Origin: Stratiolaelaps scimitus
Lineage: Eukaryota; Arthropoda; Arachnida; Mesostigmata; Laelapidae
Direction of reading: 5' to 3'
Assembly (NCBI GenBank): GCA_019614645.1
Contig: JABWDB010000001.1
Coordinates: 19,199,501 to 19,263,500 of the forward strand
Length of the DNA stretch: 64,000 nucleotides
The notes under the pieces were generated by a model that saw only the letters and a program-made list of their open reading frames with translations, ran no database searches and was not told the DNA's origin. Of the stretch, positions 1-13,283 are shown piece after piece. Each line of letters opens with the position of its first letter. Positions within the stretch are counted from its first letter, which is position 1. A program made the position numbers and the translations under genes.

Positions 1-2382
1 CTTTATGCAGATCCGGAACAGTCGAGTTTTTGAATGTTCTCCAATGTGTCGCATGGGCAAAGAAAACTACATATGTCTAGTATTGGTGTCAATCGATTGG
101 TTAAAGGAGAACCTTCAAGGCTTAAACAGCTCAGAGACAATTAACATCCTGATCCCTCATAACGGAGACTGTTGTACACAGAGTGGAATGGCCTATTCGG
201 TAAGGAATTATTGAGTAGGTGAAAATTTCACAACCTAACTAACCGAAATACAAAAATATATATATTGTTTTGAAGACTGGTAAAATGTAGACATTGTATA
301 TACCTTGGGAGTCGGTTAGGGACGATTTCAGTGATTCTAAGTGGTATGCAAAACAATTTAACGCTCAAAACGAATATAAACATAGAGTAGGCAAGGGTCA
401 ATTATTTTTTGGTTAGCCCCGATGTCTATTAGTTAGTTTCTCTCTCTCTCTCCCTATCTCTCTGTTGTACATAAGTAAATTTGCAAACTATCTAGAAGGT
501 GGGGGAAAAAGAGTCTCAGCAAAATAGTGAACGAAACAGCCGTCAGGAATCTGAATCGCGTCATGTGAATATTTCACCCGTTCAATACGATATGCAGCGC
601 TCAACTAGGCTAAACTGTACGCCCGACTCCTTTGCACGGGATCAACATATTGACGATCTCCTTTTTTTTTATCAATCATCTTCCTATAGTGCAACAAGCG
701 AACGAATCTGCCAATGATTTTTTGAGGAAAGGTAAAAGATATATCATTTATCATTATATTTAGCTGTCGCTACTATAGTAGCTTTGGTTCGTATGTATTA
801 TATCTAGTTAGTAGTAGGCTGGCCGGAGCAGTTACACACCTTCCCTAGAGGTCGAAATATTGCCAAGCGTAAAGCCGAATCTAGGGGAGTGATAGACTCT
901 TAGAAGAGGATGGTTTTAGCAGATCGAGGCGATTTGTCATCGACGTCAACTCTGCACTGGATCGATCCACTTGTATGAGAATTGAAATGTCCCTGATGGT
1001 GTCCGTGCGTTTGAACCAAGATTTCAGGCGAAAAATAGACGCTTAGGTTTAGCTTCAAGCACCAGTAGACTTTTTCTTAGGTGCGGTTGCAAGGCAGGCC
1101 CACATGAATGCACCAGGCCGCGTGCAATTTCAGGATCCTTGGCCGAGCTCAACGACCAGCCCCTGTGCACCTCAACATCGTGTTTTCAGGCTCATACAAA
1201 AGCCTGCTACAGAAGCCAACACTGCACGATTACTGGAGACATGCTCACGAAATTTCAATGATTTTCAGGCGGGCTTAGGCTTGCGCGGCACGTAGATTAC
1301 GTATCAAAGCGATAATAAATAGGATTGTGAATGGGTACGATCGGGCAATTTTGCAAATGTGTACTGTCTATAGTATATGTTGCAGATAGTCCAACAAACT
1401 TGGAGCCTAAGACAAGTCTATTTATGCGACTAATCCTGGACTGCCTGTCCAATGCGAGCCCGGAAGGGCATACACGAAATAGGGTAACCATCAGGTTCTA
1501 TTCATTTTACAACAATCTGAATTAAGCACATTGAAGGTGACTTTGTTTCGTTATTCTATCCGTTGGCACGGTGTGATGACGCTGAGTTTCAAGTGAGACC
1601 TTTGCGGGGTCTAGAATTAGCCGCCGTTTGGACCTCGTGCTATGATTTCAATTTAGCAGGTGGAACTAGAGATGAACGATTCCATGAGAAACGTGTCAAC
1701 AAAACCTTTAAAGTAGCTATTAAACTTCGTGTCGCATACTGTCCAGTAGTGGTCTACTGCACTGTGCTCCTTTCGATTGCACATCAAAGATCACCCAACT
1801 GGAGGTCGTCAACAAATATTAACCGATGCTACACTCTCCGTTTTGGCTATACAACGGAAGAAACGAAGCGGTGTTTGGACGGATCTAAGCGCCCCCGGCC
1901 ACTAGAAGCCCCTAACCGTCAGCGTAGCGGCTTCGACGGTTAAGTCTCTGGCTGTGAAAAGGCTTGAGGAAGTTCGAGTCGCGCAACGTGACATTGTACG
2001 AGAACTTAAGCATTTCAGAGTTCCTTCAATAAATCAGTAAAACCTTTAAGCATAAGTCAAAAACGAAGCAGAAAACTAGTTATTTCTTTACACCAAGATG
2101 CAATACCGATAGCCCAAGCTTCAATAGATTAGCCGACATAGGGTGTTATGATAACTGCAGTGTTATTAAGTTCAATGAGAGCCTTCACTCAAACTGCGAT
2201 GGACCTCAAAAATGGCTGATTTTACCTGGCATAGTATAACGTCCTTATGCAATGTTCGGTCGAACCCGTCGGCGAGTATTTGAATTGGACGTTTGTCTCA
2301 TTTTACACGTCAGTCATTGCTTCAAAAGTTCCACACGCTACTAAACCCATATGTCATGCGAGTTTGCGCCACAACATTAACC

Positions 2383-2474
<92 letters not shown>

Positions 2475-5400
2475 TCGGACGTTTAATAATATATATATAT
2501 ATATATCTGGGATTGTTACTATCGTCGAGTAAATCCCTATCTCGTAGGATTTTTTTAGATTGCCAAATAGTCAGATACGTGGCATACGACGCAAGGACTC
2601 AACAACTAATTGAGATAATTTATTCTACGCGTGAATGACGATAGATATACACCCATACATTATAAATAAATATCCAATTAATAAGTTGACTAATAATTAA
2701 TCGAGTGATGGTTAGATGATGATGATGCCGATGACGATAGCCGTCTCTATTTTCAGACATACATCATTTGCGGGACCGCCAATTATAGCCATGTTATCAG
2801 ACATAGGTTAGCTTAATTTCCTATGCAGTCAAGGTGCGATCTGTACGATCATAGCATGGTATAAATGCACAACACTTGTCGATGTCATCTTCTGCAGAGG
2901 TATATCATATGCAACGAACTGGCTGAATGTGATTATTGAGTCCATATCAGTACCGTGGCATATATCGGACGCTGAGAAACGTACTTCCCATTGTAAATGT
3001 CAACAATTTAGGTAGCTGTTAGTTATACAGTCCTCCCTCGATTTTATTAGCAGTAGTAGGCGTTGTACTAGTTCCATCCGTTGCATGTAAACATATCCCT
3101 ATATAAGCATCTAAGCTAACGCACACGCTCATAGATAGATAGAACTGAATAGATGGAACTACCACCTATTGACGTCAAATCAACAGGTGTTCCGTGCGGC
3201 CGCCACCGTCACTGCCGCTGCTGCAACCGTCGCTGCTCTAGAGGCAACCAGCACACCTGTCATTGGTTGGCGTCGGTGGATGGCGCTGGTCGTGCACCCC
3301 CTCCTTGGTCATCGTCGACTTCTATTGCAGTTTGCATCGTCGTGCATAGAGGAAATCGCTTGCTGGTGACTGCTGCTGCCGCCGCAGCCACCACCGCCGC
3401 CGTAGGCTGCTCGGTCGTGGTAGTGTTGGCTGGCTGCTGCTGCTGTGACGGCAACGACTGCGGCTGCTTCTTTGCTTCTTACGAACGAACGAACCAACGG
3501 CTACTAGCTAGCTAGCGTGCTCAGGATAGCTGACCCCCGTACTCGGAGTATGCTGGGGGGACAACCAGGCGCGGGTGTAGTGGCAGGGACCCAGGGTCCC
3601 TCTTTCTGCCAGCGTCGCTATCCGACGACGCAGCCAGCCGGCCTCAACTCCACGAATGCAGACCCACTCGCATCCCAACTCTGGTCGTTCGATCGATGCC
3701 CCCGAAGCTGCTATGGGAAGGGCAGAGGGGTGCTCGGAGGCAGCCCTCGTCCACGCTGTGCTCGGCTGGCCTCCGCGTTTACGCCAAGGAGTCTCTCGGC
3801 TGGCTGCTTGGTTGGCAGGTCGGTCGACGGGCCGGCGCATCGATGCCTGCGAGCAGCAAAACACATCTCGAGCTGAGCGCAAGGTGAAACCTCCTTGGGT
3901 GTTGGCGATAGCCGCGCCGCAGCGGCCACGGCGCTAGCGGCAGCAACAGCGGCAATGCTGCCACAGCCGCTCACCGGGGTCGCACTAAAACGGAAGCAGA
4001 AGTTGCAGCAGCAGCAGCAATGTAAACCTTTTCGTTAGGAAACTCATCTCGGTTGCACATCTCATAGAGGGCAGGTGAAATGTGAAGATTCGATCTTCTT
4101 GTTGCTTTTCGTGTTGTCGTGCTCGTAATTACCCGTAATGAGTATATTTATAGTATTATAATGGTATTTATGACAGGATTTGAGGACCACGAACAAGCGA
4201 CGATTGCTGGGTTGACGGGAAGCATGCAGGTTCGTCACAATTCAGCTGGTCGTAGAAACATGTTGGGTGTTTGTATCGCAATAAGTTTCGACTCCTGTGA
4301 GGTAGTCGCCATTGCCCGTCAGTTTTTGCATGATTCACGTTTGTACAATCGTGTCAACGCAAACGGGTATGCTTTGCAAGTTTATGTTGAAGGGCTGAAT
4401 TAATTTCAAAAAATAAATTAACAAATTCAGGATGCAGCTCTATACCGAAGGCAAATGTGTGCACTATTTTAAACTTTCTCTTTTTGTGAGAAGACAAAAT
4501 TTTCCTCAAAACGCACCGACACCACTAGAGACGTTCCAATCTCTATCGGAGATGGGCCGATTCAGTGGGGGGAGGGTGTCGATGACGGAAGGTGCTAAAA
4601 CCTGCTAAAACCACCAGCTCTTGTTGAGTGTCTGACCCTTCTCTAAATTCGACTTTACGGATTATGTGTGATGTTCTAGCTAATGTTCTATCGCTGGACG
4701 TTTTAGTCTCATACGATTTAGTAGCAATCGAATACAAGTGGCCGCAAACAAATAACAAGCGGACGAAAAAAAACTGGCGTATTGTTAATGCCATTGCCAA
4801 CTCTTTTCATTTTGCATGTTGTTACGAGCGGCGCGCGTGCGTGTGTGTTTATGTAGGTGTGTACATGAGTACAAATGTCGAAGACTAAACCAGTGATTCT
4901 TTTCATTATGTATACTCTGAAAATTATATTGTATTCTTGTTTGTTAAAAATCCATAGCAGCCGTATCAGTTGCAAGCCAGAAAGGTAAGTTCGCTTGTTA
5001 ACTCCACTTGATAGCGCAAGTATAACTATTAGAAAGGGAAGGCGTAAAAAAGCCCAGCAATCCCGATGCTTAGTACCTGAAAAATGCCTAATCATCCCCT
5101 GAGGCACTTAGGACAGCAGGACAATCGTTTAATTCTAATGAATTATTCATCACATATATATGCCCTTTATTTTTATCCACGCATCAATTATCGAACACGA
5201 TACGAATCGCATTCAAACAATCTTGATCACCGGCAACAACGTCGGTCTTGACTTTTCCAACGTGACTTTGATTACATTCAGTATTGGTGTCTGTCTATGT
5301 GTGTGTGTCGATTCTGATTGATGTGGAGATAATAACGGCTACTGAATTTCTCGAAATACAGGCAGTAGCTGCAAAAGCTCTGTGAAGTTATGCCCGTGAA

Positions 5401-7150
5401 TTCTGAACGCATTAAAGGCTGATTTAGTTTTTCAAGGCACAGCCAAGTGTACATTATATATATATATATATATATTATATAATCGTGAGATTCAAATCAT
5501 GCAATATTTATAATTTTACACGATCGCACCTTTGTGACCAACAAGATTGTCGTCTGCAGTTAAAGGAAGCAATCTCAATTGATTCATAATGTGCTCTAAT
5601 ATTTTGATAGCTGATAACAGCTCGTTGTCGCCTCTCTCCGATAGGGCCGGTAATAATCCTACCTCAAATCGTCGTTTAGTCTTTGCCCTACTCAGGCAAA
5701 AACAAAGCCTGTAGCGTTTCAAGGTCTCGGGAAGAAAAATGTGTAATTGCGCGATCGGGCTTCTCTATATATTCCGTATTTTGTTAACTGGAAAAGTTGA
5801 TCTTATATTAAATCGTAGTCCACCACTAAGAAGACTTCGACAACGACGTCCCATCAATACGCTGACTTGGCGCATATTGCCTCTCTGAAGATCCCGTCGC
5901 GATCTTCTCCAGGAAGAGAACTAGATCCGTATTGAGCATTTGTTCTACTTCGGCCGCGTCCGCCGGTTAGCCCTCTCCGACGCAATAGAGGGCGTGGGCT
6001 TGCGTGCATCACCTACCACCATATGGCTAATTGTTGTGTAATTGGCATGTCTTGGTGCGAATATTAATCTGCATTCAAGCAAATATTGCGAACCTCATTT
6101 GTCATGGGTGGCCCCTCGCTACAACGGACAACATTATACAGGAAGGTTTCGATCTCGAGGCTTTTTGTTTTATTCTAGTGGCCTTAGTGGCTGAGATGTT
6201 TGCCTATTGTTATCAGTGCTGCTCGCCTTCTCTCTATTCTCATTTGCCATTTGTGTGGGCTACCAAGGTTAAATCATCTGTTACCATCTGTGGCCTGCCC
6301 TTTTAGAGGCTCCGAGGTGTAGCACGTTTAGTATCGCAAGCGTGATGCAATGAGAGGTGACATCGTTGACGATGACGTGGTTGACTGGGCTACTATCGTG
6401 AACTAAGAAGATAATGAAATCGTAGTAGTCCTTCTGCTCCGCTTACATGACCCTTGACGGGGGAGCTTGATGTCTCCTATTGGTGCTTGTTGTTCATCTA
6501 ATCAAGTTCGAGTCCGATAAGCTGTGCGTCTTCAACATTCTGCTCACCGCTTTAACAGGTCCAATGCTAATAAAGTAGAACCCGTAGAGATTCTTAGGTG
6601 CGTTACACCACTGCAACGCGCAATGACTTAAGTCGATGAGCCCGATCACGCTGGGTGGAGCCAATATCTGCCCTTATGAATATAGACCTGTTTCGGCTTG
6701 CGCTGAAAGTGTACTTAAGGTATCATCACTCGGCATTTCTCACAGTGAAGGCGATGCTGCGCCACAACGCGCTTCGTGATCGCAGTCTCTCCCAGAATGT
6801 CTAGTTGCTGCGAATTGCTTTCAGAACATTGGTATCCCAATTATTAAGGTTAATTAAATGAGACAAGAATAAACCATAGCATTCTAAACGCTGTAATTAA
6901 CACAAAAGACATAGCAGTGTTACATAACAATCTCTAACATGCTTGTGCTGTTGAAGATGAATGGTTAGTTTTAGAAGATCTGAATTTTAACCTTTGTTTT
7001 ATGGAGAGGAGTGATCTTGTACGCATATTCGACACGCGCTTGTGAATTTCGACTTTACGTAAGTGACGTGGAAATCGCTACAAATCCATGTGTGAAGGTC
7101 GACCTCTGTGTCAGGTTGTTTAGTATGCGGCGTTGACCATTCTACATTTT
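1..7150. other. No gene recognised
   Basis: This is balanced-composition sequence with only short unsupported open frames. It includes the TA array at 2385-2507, a GC-rich CTG/GCC patch at about 3170-4020, a short TA run at 5456-5476 and a TG run at 5299-5310. I looked at 5.8-6.9 kb for decayed retroelement coding sequence and found nothing convincing. Confidence 0.6.
2385..2471. repeat. (TA)43 microsatellite
   Basis: Uninterrupted TA dinucleotides, followed after a short spacer by a second TA run at about 2489-2507. The Tyr-Ile open frames over it are artefacts. Confidence 0.97.
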
Positions 7151-7199
7151 TGACCTATTTCACATTAACCCTAATTTAGTGACATCTCATCGTAATAGT

Positions 7200-7818
7200 C
7201 TGCTCTGATTTCTCTCATCTTGGCAAGGCAGAGTTTGGCAAGCCGCACCTTGGCACAATCTGTCGTTTCTGTTGGTGTTGTTGCTGAGTTTGGCACATCG
7301 CGCATAGATCTCTCTGTGTGTGTGTGTGTGCGCGCGTGTGGTCCCTGCATGGTGGATCCATACAGCTGCGCTGTGCGGCGCAGAATGGCCGTGCTCCTCG
7401 TCGTCCGTTCTCTCGTGCCGCTAGAGCCTGCCAATGCGCTGTGTCACAATGCATGCATGCAGGCAGGCAGGCAGGGAGACAGACAAACCAACTATACCCG
7501 GAGACCAGAGTCGCTCGAGTTCTGCTGCCTCGCTGGGCCTCAACAGCTGAACTCCGAGCAGCGAAGCAGCGTTACAGCGACGACCAGCTTGTTGTGAGTG
7601 ACTCATAGAGGGACTGTCCACAGCTCAAGTGCACACACCACCACCACCACCACCACCATAGCCCTCTTGCACTTTTACACTATCGCTCCTTCTGCCGGCG
7701 TGGTGTCGCCACCACCACCGCCACTACTGGCACGTCTCGTCCGCTGTTACTACGAACAGCAGCAGCAGCAGCACTACCACCGCCACTACGAACCTCTTCG
7801 TCTTCTCCCAGCTGAGAT

Positions 7819-7864
<46 letters not shown>

Positions 7865-10800
7865 TGGGGGAATCCTTCTCTCCACGCTTGCCGGCCGGCC
7901 GCCTGTGCTCCGTTCTAGCCTAGGCTAGGCTGTCCTAGCCCAGCAGCATTGCAAAGCCTGCTCAGTACTGCTGCTTATAAAGCTCCGCTCGATCCTTCGC
8001 GCACTCCCTATTCCTCTATCGCTTTTCTGTGCCTGTGTGTGTAAGTCTCTCTCTCTCTCTCTTTATTCTCTCGCACATCGTCATCCTTGCTCTTTCTCCT
8101 ATCTCTTTCTCCCTCGCACAATATCTCTTGAAGGCTGCTCTGCTCTGCTCTGCCCTGCCCGTCCGGCTGCTTGCTTTCGTTCCTTCCTTCCTTCCTTCCC
8201 TGCTGCTGGCCGTACTGCCACTGCTTCCATTGCTGCTCTCCCAGCAGTCTTTCTCTTCTTCCTCTGGTTTGCTTTGGCTCCTCGGCAGCAGCAGCAGCTC
8301 TGCCGTGCCGGCTCGGTTCGCCCTGCCTGTCCCGGTCTCGCCTCTTAGTGCTTCTCGCTGTTTCCCCTTCACTTTCCTTTCCTTTCACTTCGCTCTCTGT
8401 AGCGCTGTAGTTCCCTTGTGGAGCTCCCCACGACAACCGACAGCCGACCTCATCGCTGGCTGTTGCCGCTGCTGCCTGCCTGCTGCCTAGCCGCCCTCCT
8501 ATCGAGCTAGCTGTGTCTCTAACAGCAGCAGAAGCAGTAGCAGCTCTAGTCATGCTGTCGGCTTCAGCTCTCTACTGCTACGACTACGGCTACGACTACT
8601 ACGACTACGACTACTGCTCCCTGGCAGTGGTACTACGGCTGCACCTCAATCGTCTCCTGCTGTCAGCTTGGCTTGCCGCGGCTCCTTACTTCGCGCCGCT
8701 CCGCTTTTCTCGTCCTACCAGCAGCAGCAGCACCACCACCACTGCCGCCGCCGCCACCACCACTACTGCCACGAGAGGGATGCCTGACAGTTCTATGTAT
8801 TCGGGGAAGACGGGGGGAGGAATAGGGGGACGAGGGGAGGGGGTGTCGAGAAACAGGACCAGGATCCTGGTCTTTCTTCTCTCATCCTACCGCTGCTGCT
8901 GCTGCTGCTGCTCGATGGTCGGGAAGGACGAACTCACAGTTCACAGCAGAAGCAGCGTAGTGCTTGAGCTGAGCGTGCGGTGCGTCCGTCCGTGTGACTA
9001 CCAATCTTCCCCTACTGCTCTACTACTAGACTGCTTGCCTACCTATCTAGCTGCCTACATACTACTCCTCATCGTTCTCCTTCTACTACGACCACCTACA
9101 CAACTCTAGCCACTCAACGAAGTCGACCAGTCTGGCTGTCTGGCTACCCAGGAAAGCAACTTCAACCTACCAGCCTACCTAATAGGTACTACGGCCTCTT
9201 TCTGGCAGTAGCGGCCATTCCGCTGCTGTACTAGTCCCGGCTGACTGCTACGCCAAGCGAACCAACTCCAGCTGAAGCTACATCGGCGGCAGTTGCTGGT
9301 TTCTTGGTCATTCACTATGCCGTCCACTCTGGCTGTGCCGCACGAACGAGCGGCCAAGTCGAGATAGAACAGGCGGTTGTTGGTTATAGCGGGCGGCTGA
9401 GCGGCAACCGTCGCCTTTGCCGTGTCCGGCGTCTCCACCCGTCGACTGGCCAGCGACCGACCGGCCTTGCCATTGCCCATTCCTTTGCCCCACTCCTTCG
9501 GCCTCTTCTGTCCATTGGCCGTCTCTAATTCTCTCTCTCTCTCTCTCCCCATGTTCGTCCGTTCGGCCCGTCCAACTACCCAACTCCTCTCCGATCCACA
9601 ATCAGCTGCTTCGTCCTTTTGGTACTACTTTGACTAGCAGTAGGAATAGTAGTCGCAGTAATAGTAGTAGTAGTGCCGTAGTGGTAGTGTTAGTAGCAGC
9701 AGCAGCAGCAGCGAGAACAACAGCAGCAGCAGCAGTAGCGGCCATAGCGGTATTAGCAGGTTTCTCCTTCAGGCTGGAGGCGAACCAGTCGGCAGGGCTG
9801 CCTGCTCCTCTCAGGCCTGGGATCTTCTTCTCCTTCAGTTCGGTTGCGTTCGCCTTCGTTTCTTTCTCCTCTTCCTTTTTCACTTCTTCCTTCTTTTCTT
9901 CTTCTTCGTCTCCTCTTCTTCCTCTTTTCTTCCGCCTCACCGTTGGTTAGCAGTACAGGCTGCTTGCCCTGCCTGCCTGCCTACCAGGCAGGCAGTCAAC
10001 ACTGCTCGATGGTTGTTGAGGCAGCACGATTCGGCTAAGGGGTGTGTTGGTTCGCGGGTTTGCGCGGGCTAGCGTTGGCTGCCTGCCGGCCTGCGTGCCT
10101 GGTTCGTTGCTGGGTGGGTGGTTCGTCGCTTGGTGGATGGGTGGATGTCGATGTGGATGGGTAGTGGTGGTAGTGGTAGTAGTGGTAGTGGTAGGGTGTC
10201 TCCCTGCTTTCCCGCCTTGCCTTGTCTGCTCTGGTGCCAGCCACGCACGATGGAGGCAGGCAGCAAGCCTCGCTCTCTCTCTCCATGTCGGATCTGTATA
10301 TGTTCGTGTGTCTGTGTGCGCCATAGGGAACGAGCTCGTCGTCGTTGCCGGTACCGCCGCCGCTGCTGCTGCCTTCGGTCCGATGCCGTTCGCAAACTCC
10401 GGCTCCGGCGGCTCGAACGAACCGAGCTAGCGAACGAACGAACGAAGCTTCGTCGTCGTCGTCGTTCGTTGGCTCGCTCGCTCGTTCGTTCGAAGCTTCC
10501 CGGGCGCGGTCCGTTTCTTTCTCGGAGGCCGCCGCTGGTGCTGCAGCCGTCGGGTGGGTCCTCTTCTCTTCGTTCGGTGGTGCAGCTCGGTGCTTCTCGC
10601 TGGCTGCCTCTGCTGCTGCTGCTGCTGCCTCGTGGCAGGCTCGTTCCTCGTTCGCTGATGCTGATGCTGCTGCTGCTGCCATTCTCTTCTGCGTCGTTCC
10701 CGTCTCTTCCCGCTACCCGCGCCAGCCCGCGAGCAGGGAGGTTAAGGCTGAGGCACAGGCACAGGCTCGGGTTAGGGCTGCTGAAGCTAGCCTCGCTGAG

Positions 10801-12600
10801 GCTGCAGAGGCCGAAGCAGAGGAGGCTGAAGCACACCACGGCAGAGGCCGAAGCAGACAGAGGAGCCTGGCAGGGCAGGCTGGATGGCTGTTGGGCGGAC
10901 GGGCGTTCGTTCAGTGGGCCGGGCGCCGTCGTTGGGGCCTTCAGCCTCCTGCTTCAGCCTCTGCCTTTCTCCGTTGAACCTCCGAACTGCTATGCTGCCT
11001 GCTCAGTGGTTGTACTCTGCCTGCCTCTGTGCTTCCCTCCTTTGCCGCCAGCCGAGAGAAAGAGAGACCAGCAGCATTTCTCCCACAGCAAACCCACGTC
11101 TCCCACGAATTCCCCTACTCCCACCTACCCACCCACCCACGGCGAACTTCCCCCCTTTACCGACCCTCTATTCCCTCTTCCCATCGGCGGTCTCCCCTTA
11201 GTACCACCATCACCACTCTGCAGAATCCCACTTCCCACTCGTCGTCCTCCCCTTTGCTGGGGTCGGTTTCGTCCTCCCCTTTTCTCGTTTCCCATCTCCC
11301 GAGCCTGCGCCCACTACCACCACCACCCGCTTTCCCATTCTGCCCATCAGCCCTTTCTCCCTTCCCCAGTATCCCTTACCTCCCCTGCCTTGAAACCCAG
11401 TGCCGCCTCTTCCTGGCCTCCTTTGCTCTGCTCTGCTCGACTCGGCAGTGGTGGCGCGGTCGTCCCTCTACCATCCACTCCCCTCGATCCCTTGCCTTGC
11501 TTCACCCTCTCTCTCTCTCTCGTTCGCTCTCTGTCTGTCTGTCTCTCGCTTTCTTCGTGAACTCATCGCACTCCCGCCGCCATCTCCCGGCCGCTCCTAG
11601 TCTTTCCCTGGCGCGCGCCAGCCTGCCAATTCCCCGGCCCCCTACTCCCTGCTTTAGTCCCTACTCACAGAGCTGCGCAGCACCCCAGCCCAGCAGCAGT
11701 GCACCCCAGCAACTCCCCTGCACAGCCTCCACGGCCTGTGCCGGCGATCCAAGCCATCCCATTCTCCCATGCCGTCCTCCCATTTCATCCCTTACCATCA
11801 CCACTGCCGCCAGCACTCCTTACCAAAGCAAGCTCGCTGCCCTGTGCTCCGCACTGCGCTCCCCGCTTCTCTCCCCGTCTTCCCGGTTCCCAGTTTCCCG
11901 TGCCATCCCATCCCGGCCAGCGCCATACCGTCCCGTCCCGTCTCTCGGCGCCCGGCTCGACCCGGCTGCAAAGCACCCCCCAGAGTTCCTCTCTCGTTCG
12001 GCGTTCCCATCTCTTCTTCTTGCTATGGGAAGGCTGGGGGAAAACAACCAGGGCACCACCGGGGATGCCTGAGGGACCCTGTCGGGTTCGCTGTGGAAGA
12101 AGGGCATACAGGGGTGGACCGGGGGGGAGGGGTTGCCGGCTGCCGGCAGAGTGTAGGGGACTACCAAGCGAGTGTTCGGGAAGAAGCGGGAATTGGGCGA
12201 AGGAGGGAGGGGAGATGAGAGGGGGGTGATGGTGGTGGTGGTGGGGATACCGAGGCAGAGGCTGCACTGTGCCAGTGCGCTTGCAATCGCTGGCTCGGGG
12301 ACTGAGGGACTGAAAGAGGGACGTATTCTCAGGGGGCTCGCGGGGTGGCTGGCTGGTTGGTGACACCAGCACACCGACCGACCGACCGACCGTCAGACAG
12401 ACAGACAGACAGATCGGCCGACAGACCGACCGCCTGACTCTGGCCGTAGGGGCAGCAGGCGTCGGTCGCCAGGCCTCGATTCTGCCTGCAGGCCACCCCA
12501 ACTGCCTTGGGCTAGGCCACGGCCTCACTAGGCAGTAGGATAGGGTAGAGTAAATATAGCACGAAACCTCATCGCTAAAGTCTGGACACACACACACACA
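7200..12600. other. GC-rich, pyrimidine-rich low-complexity tract
   Basis: Over 5 kb, the plus strand is dominated by C/T-rich runs (TCTCTC, TTCCTTCC, CCACCACC, CTGCTG, GGCAGGCAGG, TCGTTCG). Long open frames occur in several overlapping frames on both strands (for example 10118-11560 plus and 10069-10839 minus). They translate to Ser/Pro/Leu/Arg/Ala-rich low complexity with no domain, as expected when stop codons are scarce. It sits about 9-14 kb beyond the CadN stop. It could be extended 3' UTR, a promoter region of another gene, or non-genic DNA. Confidence 0.6.
7829..7861. repeat. (GA)/GATA microsatellite
   Basis: GATA-type units grade into about 13 GA units inside the GC-rich tract. Confidence 0.95.
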
Positions 12601-13245
12601 GACGCACACACAAGACGTCCCATGTAGCAGTGGTAGTTGTAGTAGTGCTGGTGATAGTAGTAGCTTGGATGGTTATTTTTTCTATCGGCCACGTGCAGTT
12701 AGTTCAAAGGGCGAGCTCGTTCGTCACTTCATTTAGCGGGAAAATCCCAAACATCCGAGAAAAATCAACTTATAGTGAACTTGATCTATATATGTATATA
12801 TGCGCAAGTCGGACACATTTTCCAAAGTGCTTTCGTTCTTGAGTTAACTTTTTACCCATCGTTGGTAGATGTACAACATAGCGACGATGGTAAGCTAATC
12901 AATTGGATAGGGGGCTTGCACAAATCGTAGGTAAAAATTAGATCAAACAACTAACAGAACATGTTTTACGTAAATTACCAAAAAGTATTTCCAGGAGTTA
13001 AAATTGGGTCGAATTACGAGCTTGACTTGAGAGTTTACTTTCAAACAAGGTAGATCACAATTTAGTCGGGAGAGTCACAACCTCCCAGTTCCAGGGGCGA
13101 AAAACGATATACTAAATGTATATCATATCCATTGTATATGGAAACATAGTTGGCCTGACACTTTGGTGTGCAGTTCAATTCTACTCGATCCCGACAGTAG
13201 TCCCCATCCTACACAAAAATCGGTTACCCCGAAGACCCAAACATG

Positions 13246-13283
<38 letters not shown>

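Noticed and set aside
2247..2532. Open frames with long Tyr-Ile runs
   Set aside because: Direct translation of the TA microsatellite.
6495..6520. tRNA T-loop-like GTTCGAGTCC
   Set aside because: No matching stem pairs, D-arm or acceptor stem around it.
5820..6850. Possible decayed retroelement
   Set aside because: Short stretches looked open on the minus strand, but no reverse transcriptase or endonuclease motif could be identified.
8008..8553. 181-codon minus-strand open frame, and the similar frames at 9417-9950 and 11785-12609
   Set aside because: Compositionally driven Arg/Glu/Ala/Ser-rich or Pro-rich translations of GA/CT and CAG repeats.
10118..11560. 480-codon plus-strand open frame
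   Set aside because: It overlaps other long frames on both strands in stop-poor GC-rich repeats. Its product is Ser/Pro/Leu/Arg low complexity with no domain, signal or conserved block.
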